Source: Deinandra increscens subsp. villosa
Lineage: Eukaryota > Streptophyta > Magnoliopsida > Asterales > Asteraceae
NCBI GenBank assembly: GCA_039602395.1
Contig: JBCNJP010000008.1
Span: 25,366,653 to 25,430,652, forward strand
Direction: 5' to 3'
DNA: 64,000 bases
Of the stretch, positions 19,980 through 31,996 are shown piece after piece. Under the pieces are notes generated by a model. It was not told the DNA's origin and did no database searches. It saw only the letters and a program-made list of their open reading frames with translations. The position numbers and the translations under genes were made by a program. The first letter of the stretch is position 1. The number at the start of each line of letters is the position of its first letter.

Positions 19980-21130
19980 CTTGGCTATCAAGTCCATTTA
20001 TGGACTCAAGCAAGCATCTCGAAGCTAGAATCTTCGTTTTGATCAAAAGGTCAAAGAGTTTGGTTTTGATCAAAATAAAGATGAACCTTGTGTTTACAGA
20101 AACGCAAGTGGGAGCGCTGTATCGTTTCTCGTATTGTACGTAGACGATATACTGATCATAGGAAACAACATACCCATGCTTAACGAAATTAAGAAATGGC
20201 TTTCATATTATTTCGCTATGAAAGATCTTGGAGAAGCCGCTTACATTCTGGGAACTAAAATTCACAGAGATCGATATAAGCGCCTTTTAGGTCTCAATCA
20301 AAGCACATACGTTGATAAGATCATAGCTCGGTTCAACATGAGCAACTCCAAGAAAGGAGCCGTTCCAATGACTAAGGGAACAATCTTGGACAAATCTCAA
20401 GCACCTAAAATGGAGCAAGAGATAAGCCAAATGGCATTGATCCCATTTGCCTCTGCTATTGGATCTATTATGTATGTCATGCTCTGCACACGACCGGATG
20501 TCTTGTATGCACTGAGCGTGACTAGTCGGTACCAACAGACGTCAGGACTAGCTGACTGGATTGATGTAAAGAACATATTGAAAAAACTTGAGAAACACCA
20601 CTGATATGTTTCTCGTATACAAAGGTGTTGATAAAGAGCTCACTATAATGTGTTACACTGATGCTAGTTTTCAGACTGATCGAGATGATTCTCGCTCGCA
20701 GTCAGGATTCGTATTCACTCTTAACGGAGGGGCTGTTTCCTGGAGAAGTTCCAAACAGCCAGTAGTAGCAGACTCTACTATTGAATCCGAATACATATCC
20801 ACCTCAGAAGCTGCTAAGGAAGCTGTGTGGATGAAGAAGTTCATATCAGATCTCGATGCCGTGCCAAGGATTAGGCAGCCAATCGAGATGTTGTGCGATA
20901 ACACATGCGCTATAGCTCAAGCCAAAGAGCAAGGGTCTCACAAGAAGCCCAAGCACATCCTGAGGAAATTCCACTACATAAGAGAAGTAGTCGACAGAAA
21001 TGAAATTAAAATAAGCAAAGTACACACAGATCAAAACTTAGCTGATCCCTTCACTAAGCCTATGACTCAGGAGACTCATGTACGCCACAGAGAAGCGATA
21101 GGGCTTAGATTAGCTAAAGACATGTTTTGA
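19980..21130 (+). pseudogene. pol: Copia reverse transcriptase (truncated) and RNase H
   Basis: The sequence jumps at about 19995 from the end of the integrase linker (EPDRYLGYQ) directly to YGLKQASRSW, a late RT motif, so the N-terminal RT motifs are deleted. The YVDDILIIGN active site is present near 20138-20170. RNase H follows, from CYTDASFQTD through the SSTIESEY-type block and HIREVVDRNEI, to a stop at 21128. Frameshifts occur near 20580-20605. This is a definitive loss of enzyme function; RT and RNase H would convert the RNA to DNA. Confidence 0.88.
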
Positions 21131-21952
21131 TTTAGTATTTGGATGTATGAACACCAGCATTTATCTATATTATTCTTATTCCATCTGTTTTATGCAATAA
21201 TGAATTACATAACCGTGTTCAGTATTAATACGTTTAATCCTTGGACACTAAGTTCTTGTCCTAAATGTCCGTAGTTGATTAGTTTAGTGGGAGTTATACT
21301 AAAATAAGACTATTGTGACTACTTGAACCTTAAAGTTGTTTAACGTTCAAACTCACAGACCTCATTGGTGAATGACGTTGGACGTAACTCGCATCATGCA
21401 ATGCAAACATGGAAGTCTTGCTTGCTTGATTAATGCATGCTCTAATGTATCCTTAGACCTGAGATGCATATTCGAACTTCCTTCTACTAAAGAAAATTCT
21501 TTGATTGTAGCCTAACGTTGTCGCGTAACTGCCAACCATAACGGTTACTTTTGGGAATGGCTCTGAGGTTTAGTGGGAGCTGTATGCTTCAACAAGGAAT
21601 GCTGTACATTTGCTTCGGAAACTGTTAGACATAAAGGCGCCCTCGTTGGTTCCAAGTGATAAGTGTGAGACCTCACCCAAACTTACTGTGTGTTTGTTGG
21701 ATCACTTCGAAATGTATCGAGAATGAAAATCGATGAATCATATTTGAGAGTCCATGTCTCATAATTCATCAATTTCTTATACAGAAAGGAACATATGACA
21801 ATGAATGCACAAGTCATAAGTTTGCTTGATCGTCAATCAGATATACTTTGGCAAACGACTTAAAGTGTCAATATTGGTTGGTGTAGCAATGCATAGCTAG
21901 AGTGCCTACGAATGCGCTCGTTAAACTGTCATGTTCAGTCCAAGTGGGAGAC
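21131..21952 (+). other. Copia 3' untranslated region and polypurine tract
   Basis: 822 bp without an ORF worth reporting. It ends in AAGTGGGAGAC, the purine-rich primer for plus-strand synthesis, directly before the 3' LTR. TAGTGGGAG-type words also occur at 21285 and 21570. Confidence 0.65.
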
Positions 21953-23185
21953 TGTTGGAAATAGGGTGTCCTGACCCGACAAATTAACGAACCCGACCGA
22001 CATTGACCCGTAAGAGTTACACCCAGGTCAACAGACTATAAACATAATTAATTGTTAATTAGTATTAAAACGAACTATGTGGTAAATTAAATAAATACTT
22101 GATTATTTATTTAATTAATACGACAAAATTAAGCCGGCCAAAAATGCTCGTAAAATAAACAAACAGACTGACCAGTTGTTACTGGATTAACAGATTGGTC
22201 AGTTAGGTGGACTAGAGGAAATCGCGATCGGGCCCAGTCCGTCAGAGCCCTGGTCCGTGAATTTAATAATAAATTAGGGAGAGAGTGGATTAATTCACAA
22301 GCAATAAAAAAAAACCCTAATCCCCACTCTCTCTCCCTCTTGCGTCGAACCCCAAGCCAGCGCCACCCTTGCCGCAACCGACCACCGTCCGACACCACCA
22401 CCACCATCTGTCGCTCGATCCGATGGAGCCCCGTTTGACCAGTATTTGTTCCCGACTCGAAAAGGAAGCCATCGCCGCCCGGGCCGAAGCCGCAGCCCGA
22501 GCCAAAGCCGCAACCCTAGCTGAAGCCAAAGCCGTGACCCGAGCCGTAGCCGCGGCCCAAGCCGCCGCCGCCGCTTCCTCCGCCGCACCGCCAGTCGATC
22601 GCCGGCCGGTGGTTCTCGCGCTGCCGGTGCAGCCGAGGCCACCGCGCCCCGTCCCCTCGTCTTGGCCCGCACCGCTCTGTCCGCTGGTCGCCGCCACCGC
22701 GTCACCGCCCGTCGCCAGTGATGAGATATTTGTAGGGACCGTTTCCTGTCGCGATCCCGATGTGGAAAGATTTGTCACAGCCGCCCGTGGTAACCCTACC
22801 ACCGCCGCCACCACTATCGCGGCCACCTATGGCCGCCGCCACTTATGACCGCCGCCACCGTCGATGATCTGTCTCGCAGGTTCGAGTCGGATGTCTCAGT
22901 TCGTACTAGCGACAGTCCGTTGAATCCGGGTGTCTTGAGCGGTTGCTCGAATCCCGCCAAGGTATATCTAACTTAATTAGATATTAATTTTATTTATTTA
23001 TTTTAAATAAATATTTTCTGTGTTTGTTGTTATGGTGATTGATCCTATTTGCAGTAATATCAGCGTGATTTATTTAAATCGTTTCCGCTGCTAAATTAAT
23101 CTGGCATTAATTTATATACATTAAATCGGTTTTAATCGGATAAATTTAAAATCGGTAACCCGGATATCCACTGTAAAACCCAACA
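21953..23185 (+). repeat. Copia 3' LTR, 1233 bp
   Basis: It is complete from TGTTGGAAATAGGG to AAAACCCAACA. Unlike the 5' copy it has neither the Tat/gypsy insertion nor the MITE, and so supplies the empty-site sequence for both. It contains a GC-rich, alanine-codon repeat region (about 22460-22600) and an ORF described separately. Confidence 0.9.
22423..22848 (+). other. Alanine-rich ORF inside copia LTR
   Basis: The frame starts MEPRLTSICSRLEKEA (ATG 22423) and runs 141 codons through an Ala/Arg/Glu/Lys repeat region and a Pro-rich segment. The 5' LTR has the same start (MDPRFASICSLLEKEA, ATG 3082) with the same frame. It follows a plausible start region (AAACCCTAATCCCC). It could be a short LTR-encoded peptide, a captured gene fragment, or chance coding in GC-rich repeats. 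I cannot assign a function. Confidence 0.3.
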
Positions 23186-23666
23186 GTTAGGACAATTCTA
23201 TGTGTGTATGGTAAGACCCTCATGATAGATTGCGTGATGATATGCGTTAATCATATCAATCATTAAAGGAAACCTTCATAGAAACTCGTATGCTATCTGA
23301 ACCGTTATTGCATGAAATGTGAAATTAAATGTTATTATAAATTATGTGAACTTAACTGGTCATAACTCCATAAAGTACCAAATCAACCAATGGGTCCCCA
23401 TGTTAACTTGATTAGTCTTGTGTAATTCTATGTTATTTTCTAGTTGGTTGGTAAGTTCAGATGTTCACGTTTTTGTTAGGCAATGGGTCTATTAAACAAA
23501 CACTGATTGACTTGGTCCACACACAATTTTCTCATACTCAAAATTCCCTTCTCTCTGATTCACCTGGGTTATTGGTGAATGCGAACACCTTAACTGAAAA
23601 TGAGACAGGAAATGAAAATCTCACTCCTAGCATCGGGTATAATAGCTGAAGGCTACTCGGACATGT
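23186..23666. other. Intervening DNA, no gene seen
   Basis: 481 bp between the copia 3' LTR and the CACTA-like end. I see no convincing ORF, RNA gene or repeat. It begins with the copia target duplication GTTAG. Confidence 0.6.
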
Positions 23667-23934
23667 CACTACGTCAAAATTCACCTTTGATCACAGAAAA
23701 AAACCTTGACCAAAGGTGTTTGGTCACGTTTTTTTTTCATTTCAATCGACACCAAAGGTCCCGTCACCTTATGTATCCTACGGTCATGGTACAATATCAC
23801 TGGCTGAAGCCACCTAGAAGCGTGGTTAAAGGGTACCAATATTTGTTGTAATACAAAAATTCTTCCGGAAAGTGTGGCCAAAGAGTCCCAACGGCCACAT
23901 GTGTTTGTTTAACGTGGCCTTTGGTATTATATGG
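23667..23934 (+). mobile_element. CACTA-like transposon, left terminal region
   Basis: It starts CACTACGTCAAAATTCACC, preceded by a possible 3-bp target site TGT, and is followed by ACCAAAGGTGTTTGGTCACG and GTGGCCAAAG words typical of subterminal repeats. It is interrupted at 23934 by the Tekay retrotransposon, whose target duplication TATGG (23930-23934 and 41154-41158) shows that 41154 onward is the continuation. I could not find the matching TAGTG end in the window. Confidence 0.55.
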
Positions 23935-26900
23935 TGTGCCACCTCGTCCAAAACAGGTCAAACCTCTCTCCGTTGACTTTTTAATTTAAATGGTCATACG
24001 TTTTAATTATATGATTAACTGAATTAGTTTCGACACAAATCTGATAACCGAAAACTGATTTAATCCCGTGTTTGTATATCCGTGAAATATGCAAGTTTTT
24101 ATATTTTAAATATGGAATTTTAATAACAAGAAATTAAATATAAAATTCGACATTTTATATTTTATCAAAACTGACACAAACTATTTCACTTTAAAGCGTT
24201 TAGTGAATATAAAATATGATAAAAACATATCGTTGTCAAGACTTAGCCTAACGAGGAACCCCTTAAACCTATTGGGCCCAGTTAGGCCCAATAAGCCCAA
24301 AATGACCCGGATAAACCCGAACTCGACCCGCGGCCCGATTGGCCTTGGGCCGAACCCGACGCCTCAACCCATCTCGGCCCACTCGAAGAAACCAACCCAA
24401 ATGGTCAAGACGGACCCGAACCGTCTCCTTCGCGGCCCAACCCGCAAACCCGGCCCAGCCCCACTCGGTTCCCCCTTAGGCTTCGGCCCGTATCTTTTCC
24501 CGAATTCCAAATGGGCTTCGGCCAAACTACAAATCTTTTATTTTAAATAGTTTTGGCCCATGATTTTTATAAAGTTAACCCACTTGATTTTATAAACTTT
24601 TGGCCCAAGAAATTATTTAAAACCCGCCACCTTTATACTTTAATTATACTAAGAATTAATTTATAAAAGTTATGATTTTTAAAGTTCCCTAACCATTTTA
24701 TAACTTATAAAAGTGTTAATCTTTTATAAACCCGTGGAACAATTTATAAAAAACTAATCACCTACATTTAAATTGGTTGGGTGAATGTGGTTTAGACAAC
24801 TCACCTAGTCTAGAGGGAGACTAGTGTTATTAACCAATGGTTAATAAACCACCTTTTAGTTATAAAAAGGGATCACCATCAAGCCTTTTCTCCACACTAC
24901 AACTCAAACAAACACTCACTTCTCTTCCTCCTCCCTAGCCGGCCGAACACCACTCCAAACCACCCCTGCCGCCGACTGATTCCACCGCCGGACCACCTGC
25001 CGCCGCCACTGGACCACCCTGCCGGACCACCGCCGCCACCGGAAACCACCTCCACCATCACCGATTTCCAACCACCTTTTCTTGTGAGTTCTCTAACTCA
25101 CTTTTGTTATCTATTTACACCCTCAAGGAAACCCTCAAGTCTTGACAACCAAAAACTTTGAATGCTTACATTTTGTTAAAACAACTAACAAAACTCTCTT
25201 CTATACCTCTTTTCTTCCAAGATCAAACACTTTCTTGGTGCATTTTAAGTGCTTAAAGGTAGCCAAAGAGTGTGGTGAAACACATTTGTGAAATCAAATG
25301 AAAGTAACATGTGTGCACCATGATTCTTGTAAAGATGAAATCTTTGATTTCAAAGTTAGTTGGTTTAACAAAACTCAAAGCCTCTTCTTATCAAAAATCA
25401 TAAAAGATGACTAACTAAAATGATTGTATGATTGTCCTAACACAAATGTGTTAGTTGATTTTTATTTACTTAGATTGTCCTAACACAAATTGTGTTAGTA
25501 GATTGTTATTATAAATTTGGTCCTAACACTAAATGTGTTAGTAGATATGTTTACATTATATGCAAACTTGATTAATTGGTCCTAACACTAAGTGTTAGTA
25601 GATATGGACATAAACATGATTAGTTGAATTATAATCATAACAAATGTTAATGGATGAGAAAATATAAATAATCATGTCACATGATTATTTAGTGGCTTGG
25701 GTTGGTTAAAATAAATAAAAGATGACAAGTTTTTGCCATGGATTATTTTTATAAAACTTCATACAAAAATGGTAAAAAGATCATTTATGTCAAATGATTA
25801 AAAACACTTGGACTTATTATAAATTTTAAAGATTCCTTAAAAATACTATAAAAGGCAAGAAAATCTAACATTTGTCTTTTAGGAGTAAAAGTGGTTTGTT
25901 TTTATAAAAATAAATGATTTTTATAAAAATAAATGATTTTTATAAAAATAAAGACAAGTATTACATGTTGGAAGACTTAATATAAACTCAAAACAATCTA
26001 GACATAATGACGTTGCGTAGTAATAAAACCGGGACCAACACGGCGATATACGCGATAACGTCGGAACAAGTAAAGTTATCTAAAGACATGACTCGTTCTA
26101 TAAAAAGGATAAAAGGAAAAATCTATAAGTCCAAGCGATGTTTAAAATTTTGCATTTCTCATGAAGTTTTAAAAATAAATGAATTTTCATACAAATGAAA
26201 TATTAAACGATTTCGAAATATTAGATGATTAAATGTCGTGAGGTTAAAAATATATCTTTCAAACGGTTCATGTTTTAAAATGAAAAGAACTTTAAATAAT
26301 TATTTTTTTGGCTAATAATTATTTACAAAAGTTTTAAACTATGATTTAATCAAAGTTCACCAAGAAATGTTAATCATAATTATTTAAAAATAATTATAAC
26401 TCGCATGATTAACAAATCAAACACATAACTATTAAATTAAAAATAATTATACAACTCATGAAAATAATAATAAACATTATTATTTTTAACTCAATACTCA
26501 GGACTTGATTAAACTATTAAATGCTTAACCTTTTATATTTGTTGAACATAAATATAAACCATCATGAAAGTATTTATTTGATAAATACAAGTTAACGGGT
26601 TTTCAAACAAATACAAACGGGATTAAAATGTCAAGACTTGACCGGTATCACTTGGGTGACTTATGTTACTCAAATAATTGTAGACCTTCTGCATGTGCCT
26701 ATTTAATTATTTAGGATGTTACGTGCTACCGTGCCTACACAGTTTATTACCACCTACCTGCTGGATCAGTGAGTTTCACAACCCCTTTTCTTTTAACTGT
26801 TTTTATACTTTGGGGGAGAAATCATGAAATCTGATAAATGCTTTTTACTTAATATTATGGTTTATCTGTTAGCCGTATGACTGCTTGTTCTCTTACTGAT

Positions 26901-27580
26901 TGCCCAATTTATGGTACATTATCGTTATATACGTTTGTACAATTGTATCCCACCATTAATTGATTTCAATTACTTCTGTACGAAACGATAGCTAGTGAAT
27001 AGATCTATTTGGGTTGACAACCCTACCCTAACTGGTAGCTCTAGTTCTGACTCCGGATTGTCTGGGGGTACACGTCAGTTATTCTGCTCTGTTCAGCATC
27101 TCTCGGGCGAGATGCTATGGGTGGGTAAACCATTAGTATTTGAAATCAAGGTTCAGGTGAGTTCATACAACCACAACGGTAAACCAATGTAATATTTAAG
27201 TATACTGAAACTGTTTTACCAACTTTAAACGTAGAGTCATAAACCTGTGAACCTTACCAACTTTATGTTGACCTTTTAAACTCATGATTTCTTAGTTAAG
27301 TTTGCAAACTTCGAAAGACATGCAAATGGGGCTTTATCATGCTATCGGACCTGTTCTTGGAGTCATAGTCCCAATTATCCCAATAAATCGTTTTATGTTT
27401 TCATTATTAATTTAAGACTTATGATTTTAAAATGTAAGACATTATCATTTCCACTATTTTCCGTTGCAATAAAATGACGTAATGTTTTATGAAGTTTAAA
27501 TTATTTAGATGTTGTTCTATGTATCCTCGACTATGATTCCATTCTCGCTCACACCCGAATCCGTTGACCGGGGTGTGACA
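23935..27580 (+). repeat. Tekay 5' LTR, 3.65 kb
   Basis: It starts TGTGCCACCTCGTCC and ends GGGGTGTGACA. Compared with the 3' LTR it lacks about 50 bp in the CCCGACCC-rich region near 24325, has three rather than two copies of an AAATGATTTTTATAAAAAT unit near 25895-25950, and keeps about 60 bp near 26100-26200 that the 3' copy lost. A pyrimidine-rich, CCGCCGCC-containing transcribed segment lies near 24890-25090. There are several TCCTAACACAAATTGTGTTAG-like words near 25430-25600. No true gene is seen. Confidence 0.92.
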
Positions 27581-27583
27581 GAT

Positions 27584-27596
27584 TGGTATCAGAGCC
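27584..27596 (+). other. Tekay primer-binding site
   Basis: TGGTATCAGAGCC lies three bases after the LTR end, the standard tRNA-Met primer site of chromoviruses. Confidence 0.88.
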
Positions 27597-27865
27597 GTGG
27601 TTATAGCGAACCAGGAAAAACAAACAAACAAACAAAACAAAAATAGAACCTGGACTATAACCCACTCCGAAGCTACCATTTGCATGCAAGACCTTATCTT
27701 CAAGATGTTTACTTATGCTAGCTTATGTGTTACCTATGCATTACTCCTTTACTTGAGTTCTATACTATCATGATGTTCTCGACCACTGTTTCCTGTTGGA
27801 ATTTTATCGCATAGATAACTTCCAAGGAAGTTATTTGCATAACTGATTCCGACGGGGAGCAAAGC

Positions 27866-28205
27866 GTGGAGGACTACACCCCTTCACCAGAGGATCCTAC
27901 TCCTCAGGACTATACACCCTCGCTAGAGGATTACGTACCATCGAGCCCTAAGCTCGAGGCGGCCACGGTTGGTACCATCCACCGATCCACTATACCATCC
28001 AGTTTCTTGAGGCCACTTAGGCCCCTGACCTCCGACGACTCCCTGGACCACCCTGCTCCCACCGCCAATGTTGGCGGTATGGCTCCTATTGGTGCTTCGA
28101 GCACCATTGACCCCTTTACAGGCCGCGAGCGGTCTGTAAAGACCTACGTCACCACTCCTGGCGGCGGTAGACGGGGATACACCCCGAGACGGGCACCTGG
28201 CCCAT
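27866..28205 (+). pseudogene. Extra pre-gag ORF of Tekay element, N-terminal part
   Basis: The frame is Pro/Asp/Tyr-rich with the repeated block EDYTPSPEDPTPQDYTPSLE, and runs directly into the inserted gag-only element at 28206. The reading continues after 31996 once the insertion and its CCCAT duplication are removed. The start is uncertain: the frame is open upstream of the listed GTG (DSDGEQSVEDY), so the true start may be earlier. Its position between PBS and gag is unusual, and I do not recognise a family. Confidence 0.55.
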
Positions 28206-28627
28206 TGTAAAACCGAGATACGATCTTACTACTGCATGCTTTGATCAATGTAATGAACACGAGATGTAAATAAGAGAATTCTTATTGATCACTTGAAGAT
28301 ACAAAGAAGACTCTCTCTAGTTTCTCTCTCTAGAACACCCAGTAAAGGTGTAGAATGATAGAAGTGTTCAACTGGTACCTCTGTTCATTCTAACACAAAT
28401 CTATTTATACTTAGTGACTAAACAGCCTGCGTACCAAATGGTTCACCATCTGGTACGGGCGTACCATATGGTCCGACGTACCATATGGTCCGGCGTACCA
28501 TTTGGGGCGTACCATATGGTCCGGCGTACCATATGGTCCGGCGTACCATATGGTCCGGCGTACCATTTGGTACGGCACCAATGATATTGTCACAACCACT
28601 CATAGACTCGCTCTAATCTAGATACAA
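28206..28627 (-). repeat. 3' LTR of nested gag-only element
   Basis: It is homologous to 31618-31996 but has an expanded array of GCGTACCATATGGTCCG units (28440-28575): about seven GTACCA sites versus three in the partner LTR. It lacks the last 45 bp or so of the partner (ATACACGAGACACATC and on), because a deletion fused the LTR to the gag end at about 28627. Confidence 0.85.
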
Positions 28628-30930
28628 CCACTCATGCTCCGGTTGAACCTTTTTATCAAATCATGAATTCCTTCTTTGAGACTTCCTGGTGGTGACACAG
28701 TTTTATTGAACATCTTCTCAAAGTTGTAATCTTTGACCAAGAAACTTGTAAAAGATTGTGAATTAGTAACGTTGTTCAAAAGACGTTTTGGATCAATGAC
28801 TTCTACTTTCAGATCAGAAATCTTTTGTTGAGCTTCAGCCAACTCCTTTTCTGTTGCAATCAACTTCTTTGTCACTTTATGAGTTTCATACTTTTGCAAT
28901 CTTAACTCATCTAGACCAGCCCACAATTCCTTCTGCAGCTTATCTTCATTTCTTTTCTGAATATCTAAATTTGCATTTTGCAACTTGTTCACTCTAACCA
29001 ACTCCCTCTTCTCATCAAGTAACTTTTCCATATCTAGCTGATAAGATTGAATCTTAATAGCTTGGTCATCAGAAAGTTTAGTAAGAGTATCAAGTTTGGA
29101 TTTTGGTTTGTCAAGAAGATTTTGAAAATCATTTGCTGTATCTGCAGCATCATCCTTGCATCTCTTCACTTCTTGTATTAATGCAACATTTTCTTCAGAT
29201 AACTTTGTAACTTTCTGTTCAAACTTCCTGTTTAACACTTTGAAATTTTGATTCTTTCTCAACAACCTCTGCTTGAAAATCTGAAAAATTTTCTTTCTGA
29301 GAAGAAAATTTTTGAATTAGATCTTCTAACTTTTGCTGTTCATTTGCTAATTCTTCTATCCTTCTGTTATTTTCCTCAATCAACAACCCATTTTCCTTTA
29401 TCAATCCTTGAATCTTCTTGTCTTTCTGAGAAAAAAACTCACAAATAGATTCATAGCCACTATTTCCAGAACCACTTATTTCAGATTCAGAATCAGTTAC
29501 TTCTACTTCATCATCACTATGAACAACTTGAGCAATTAGAGCACGAAATGTAGACTCATCAACAAGTTCATCAGCAGCCCAATCATAATCTACATGCCAG
29601 GGTTTTGATGGAGAAGTAATAGCAGTTAAAGCAATTGGTTGAGAATCATCAGAAGTTTGTCCCCAGTTATATTGTTTATCAACTTGAGAAACTAAAGCTG
29701 TTGGAGGCTTTGATGAAGATGCATTTTTTTTTAACATTCACGAGCAAAATGTCCAAAATTATAACATTTGAAACATTTTTCCTTGGATTTATCTATTCCA
29801 ACCTTGCCATCCGGATTTAAACTTTGATAGCCTGTCTTCTTTTTGAATCTTTTAACTCTTTGAGCTAACATCGCCATTTTCCAATTGATATACATTTGCT
29901 CAAGATTATCAGTATCAATCTGATCAAAATCTTCTTTAATCAGATTAGATGTTGTCAAACCACCATTCAGCAATCCATAATAGGAAGATAATAAAGCAGA
30001 AATTAATGCCAAATGTTCATCAGGTGTTTTTGCTAAAAATGAAGTCTGACTTGAATGATTTGGAATAGTGAAGTTACATCCTCTTGATGAATTTCCAGAA
30101 TTTCCTGAACCATGACCAGCAAAAAAAGCTGTTTGAGGTGGATTTGATGAATCAACACCAAATGCTTTAGACTTCGCATTGATACTTGCAGAATTTTGAC
30201 CATGATACAATTCAAGATTTTGTAATTGACTAGTTGACTTGTTTGATGTCATCATTTCCATTTCCCTAGCATGAAGCTTTCCAGTTAAATCATGAAATGA
30301 TAATTCAAAATATTCTTTGTCATGGGTAAGCAATAACACATAACTTTCCCACTTTTTCGATAATGATTCCATCAATTTCTCCTTTAATTCCTCCTCGGTC
30401 TTTTCAATTTTAACCACTTTCATCTCACTAATCAAATGTGAAAACCTTGAAACAAGAGCAGAAATATTTTCTTTTTCATATTGTTGAAAGTTTTCAAATT
30501 CCTTGTTCAACACTTTTCGTCTACTCTTCTTGTATTGGTCATTGCCTTCACATCGAGCAGATAAAGCATCCCACAACTGTTTAGCTTTCTTGCAAGTGCT
30601 GAATTGATGCAACAGCTCAGTAGGTAAAACCATGGTAAGATAACCATAAACTTTTTATTCAAGCTCATAACTTTTTCTTTCATCCTTATCAAAATCTTGA
30701 ATTTCTTTATACTCTCCATCTTCAGTTGGAGGTACATACAACGTTCGAATCGGAATCCACAATTCAATATCATTTGTGCTGATGTATGCAGAAAAACGTT
30801 GCTTCCAATTTTGATAATCTTCCAGCTTCAACAGCTTAGGAACTTTCTGACTTGTTCCTATTTCATTATCAAAATTGAGCATAGCTTGTACCGTGCTTCG
30901 CATAGCTGCAAACGCTTGAAAATCAGACAT
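28618..30930 (-). pseudogene. gag: Gag of nested element: UBN2-like gag, zinc knuckle, coiled coil
   Basis: It starts MSDFQAFAAMRSTVQAMLNF (ATG at 30930). The first domain resembles copia gag (UBN2 type), with LEDYQNWKQRFSAYI and ENFQQYEKENISALVSRFSHL. One in-frame TAA at 30655-30657 stands where the relative at 62.7 kb has a sense codon. The zinc knuckle CFKCYNFGHFAREC ends at about 29733, followed by a TAA and a shift in a run of nine A. The rest is a long coiled coil (29737-29219, then 29265-28618 after another shift) rich in Glu, Lys and Leu. Apart from these three breaks the frame is open. Confidence 0.85.
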
Positions 30931-31617
30931 TTTTCCACCGAAAATAATACTTCAAAAACTTCAAACTAAAAAACGAAGGTCTTCCAAGTGGATTTTGGGC
31001 GTCAAAACGGCGGGTACTGGCCATTAGGCTAGTAAAAGTCTAGATCTCGTCGAGACGGTCGTTTTGGCTGGTATTGGGTTCCGTAACTCTTAACGGTTCT
31101 CAAGTTACGTCAGTTTTAGTAAACACATGTATTTTGTTAGCGTACCAAAACAATCTCAGCGGACCAAATTTGTACTCAACGAACCAGTTTCGGACTAAAT
31201 TAACCAACGAACCAAATGAACCTACGGACTAGAAACGGACCAGATTATCTAAGCGTACCAGATTTGGTACGGCGGACCAAAAAATAACCGCCACAGACCA
31301 ACTTGAAGATTGCCTAGCGGACCATCTGCGGACCAACGGCGGACCAACGACGGACCAGTTTTTCTTGAGGCAGGCCAGACACTTACCACGCTGATTTTGA
31401 CGGATTTTCGCGAATTTTGATAATTTGGACTTGAATTTGCTTCAGAAAGGTGCGAAAACTCACTAGGAACACTCAGAAATCATTTTTTTTTACCTCGGAA
31501 ACACTCGGAATTGGAAGAATTTGATGAAAATGAAGAAAACCCACACTTTCTCACTCTAAAAATCTGAAAATTGATAAAAAACACAGCAGTAGAGCAACCA
31601 AGTGCTCCGATACCACT
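30931..31617 (-). other. Leader of nested gag-only element with (T/G)ACCA motif array
   Basis: 687 bp between PBS and gag without an ORF. From about 31140 to 31345 it contains roughly a dozen GCGTACCA/GCGGACCA words on the plus strand (TGGTACGC/TGGTCCGC in the element's RNA), separated by unrelated spacers. The same words occur in the LTRs as TACCA-TGGTA dyads. Confidence 0.75.
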
Positions 31618-31996
31618 TGTAAAACCGAGATACAATCTTACTACTGCATGCTTTGATCAATGTAATGAACAAGATATGTAAATAAAAGAATTCTTATTGA
31701 TCACTTGAAGATACAAAGAAGACTCTCTCTAGTTTCCCTCTCTAGAACACAAAGTAAAGGTGTAGAATGATAGAAATGTTCAACTGGTACCTCTGCTCAT
31801 TCTAACACACATCTATTTATACTTAGTGACTAAACAGCCTGCGTACCAAATGGTTCACCATCTGGTATGGGCGTACCATATGGTCCGGCGTACCATTTGG
31901 TACGACACCAATGATATTGTCACAACCACTCATAGACTCGCTCTAATCTAGATACAATACACGAGACACATCATAGCATAGGTATATGCTATAACA
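31618..31996 (-). repeat. 5' LTR of nested gag-only element
   Basis: 379 bp bounded by TG and CA, followed by the CCCAT duplication. It contains three GTACCA sites (near 31850-31905) instead of the seven or so in the other LTR. Similarity to the other LTR is otherwise high, suggesting a fairly recent insertion. Confidence 0.88.

Larger units (their letters stand above)
2615..23185 (+). mobile_element. Ty1/copia LTR retrotransposon, decayed, with nested insertions
   Basis: The 5' LTR starts TGTTGGA at 2615 and ends CAACA at 16522 after being split by other elements. A PBS (TGGTATCAGAGCC) follows at 16524. The internal region runs to 21952 and the uninterrupted 3' LTR is 21953-23185. Flanks are GTTGG (2610-2614) and GTTAG (23186-23190), a 5-bp target duplication with one mismatch. 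Domain order gag, protease, integrase, reverse transcriptase, RNase H is that of copia. Stops, frameshifts and a deletion that removed much of the RT make it non-functional. It is the outer host of two levels of nesting plus a foldback MITE. Confidence 0.9.
28206..31996 (-). mobile_element. Gag-only copia-type LTR element nested in Tekay
   Basis: It lies on the minus strand: 5' LTR 31618-31996, 3' LTR 28206-28627 (right edge truncated). Ends are TGTTATAGC... and ...GGTTTTACA on that strand. The target duplication CCCAT is at 28201-28205 and 31997-32001. The PBS is TGGTATCGGAGC (minus strand, about 31604-31616). Only gag with a coiled-coil extension is encoded; there is no protease, integrase or RT. 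The gag C-terminus runs straight into the 3' LTR, so an internal deletion removed the rest. It fits the class of gag-carrying non-autonomous elements (TR-GAG). Confidence 0.88.

Noticed and set aside
29731..29745. Run of nine A after the zinc knuckle as a programmed frameshift site
   Set aside because: The related gag at 62 kb appears to continue without a shift at this point, and the nested copy has other breaks, so a simple indel in the A run is more likely.
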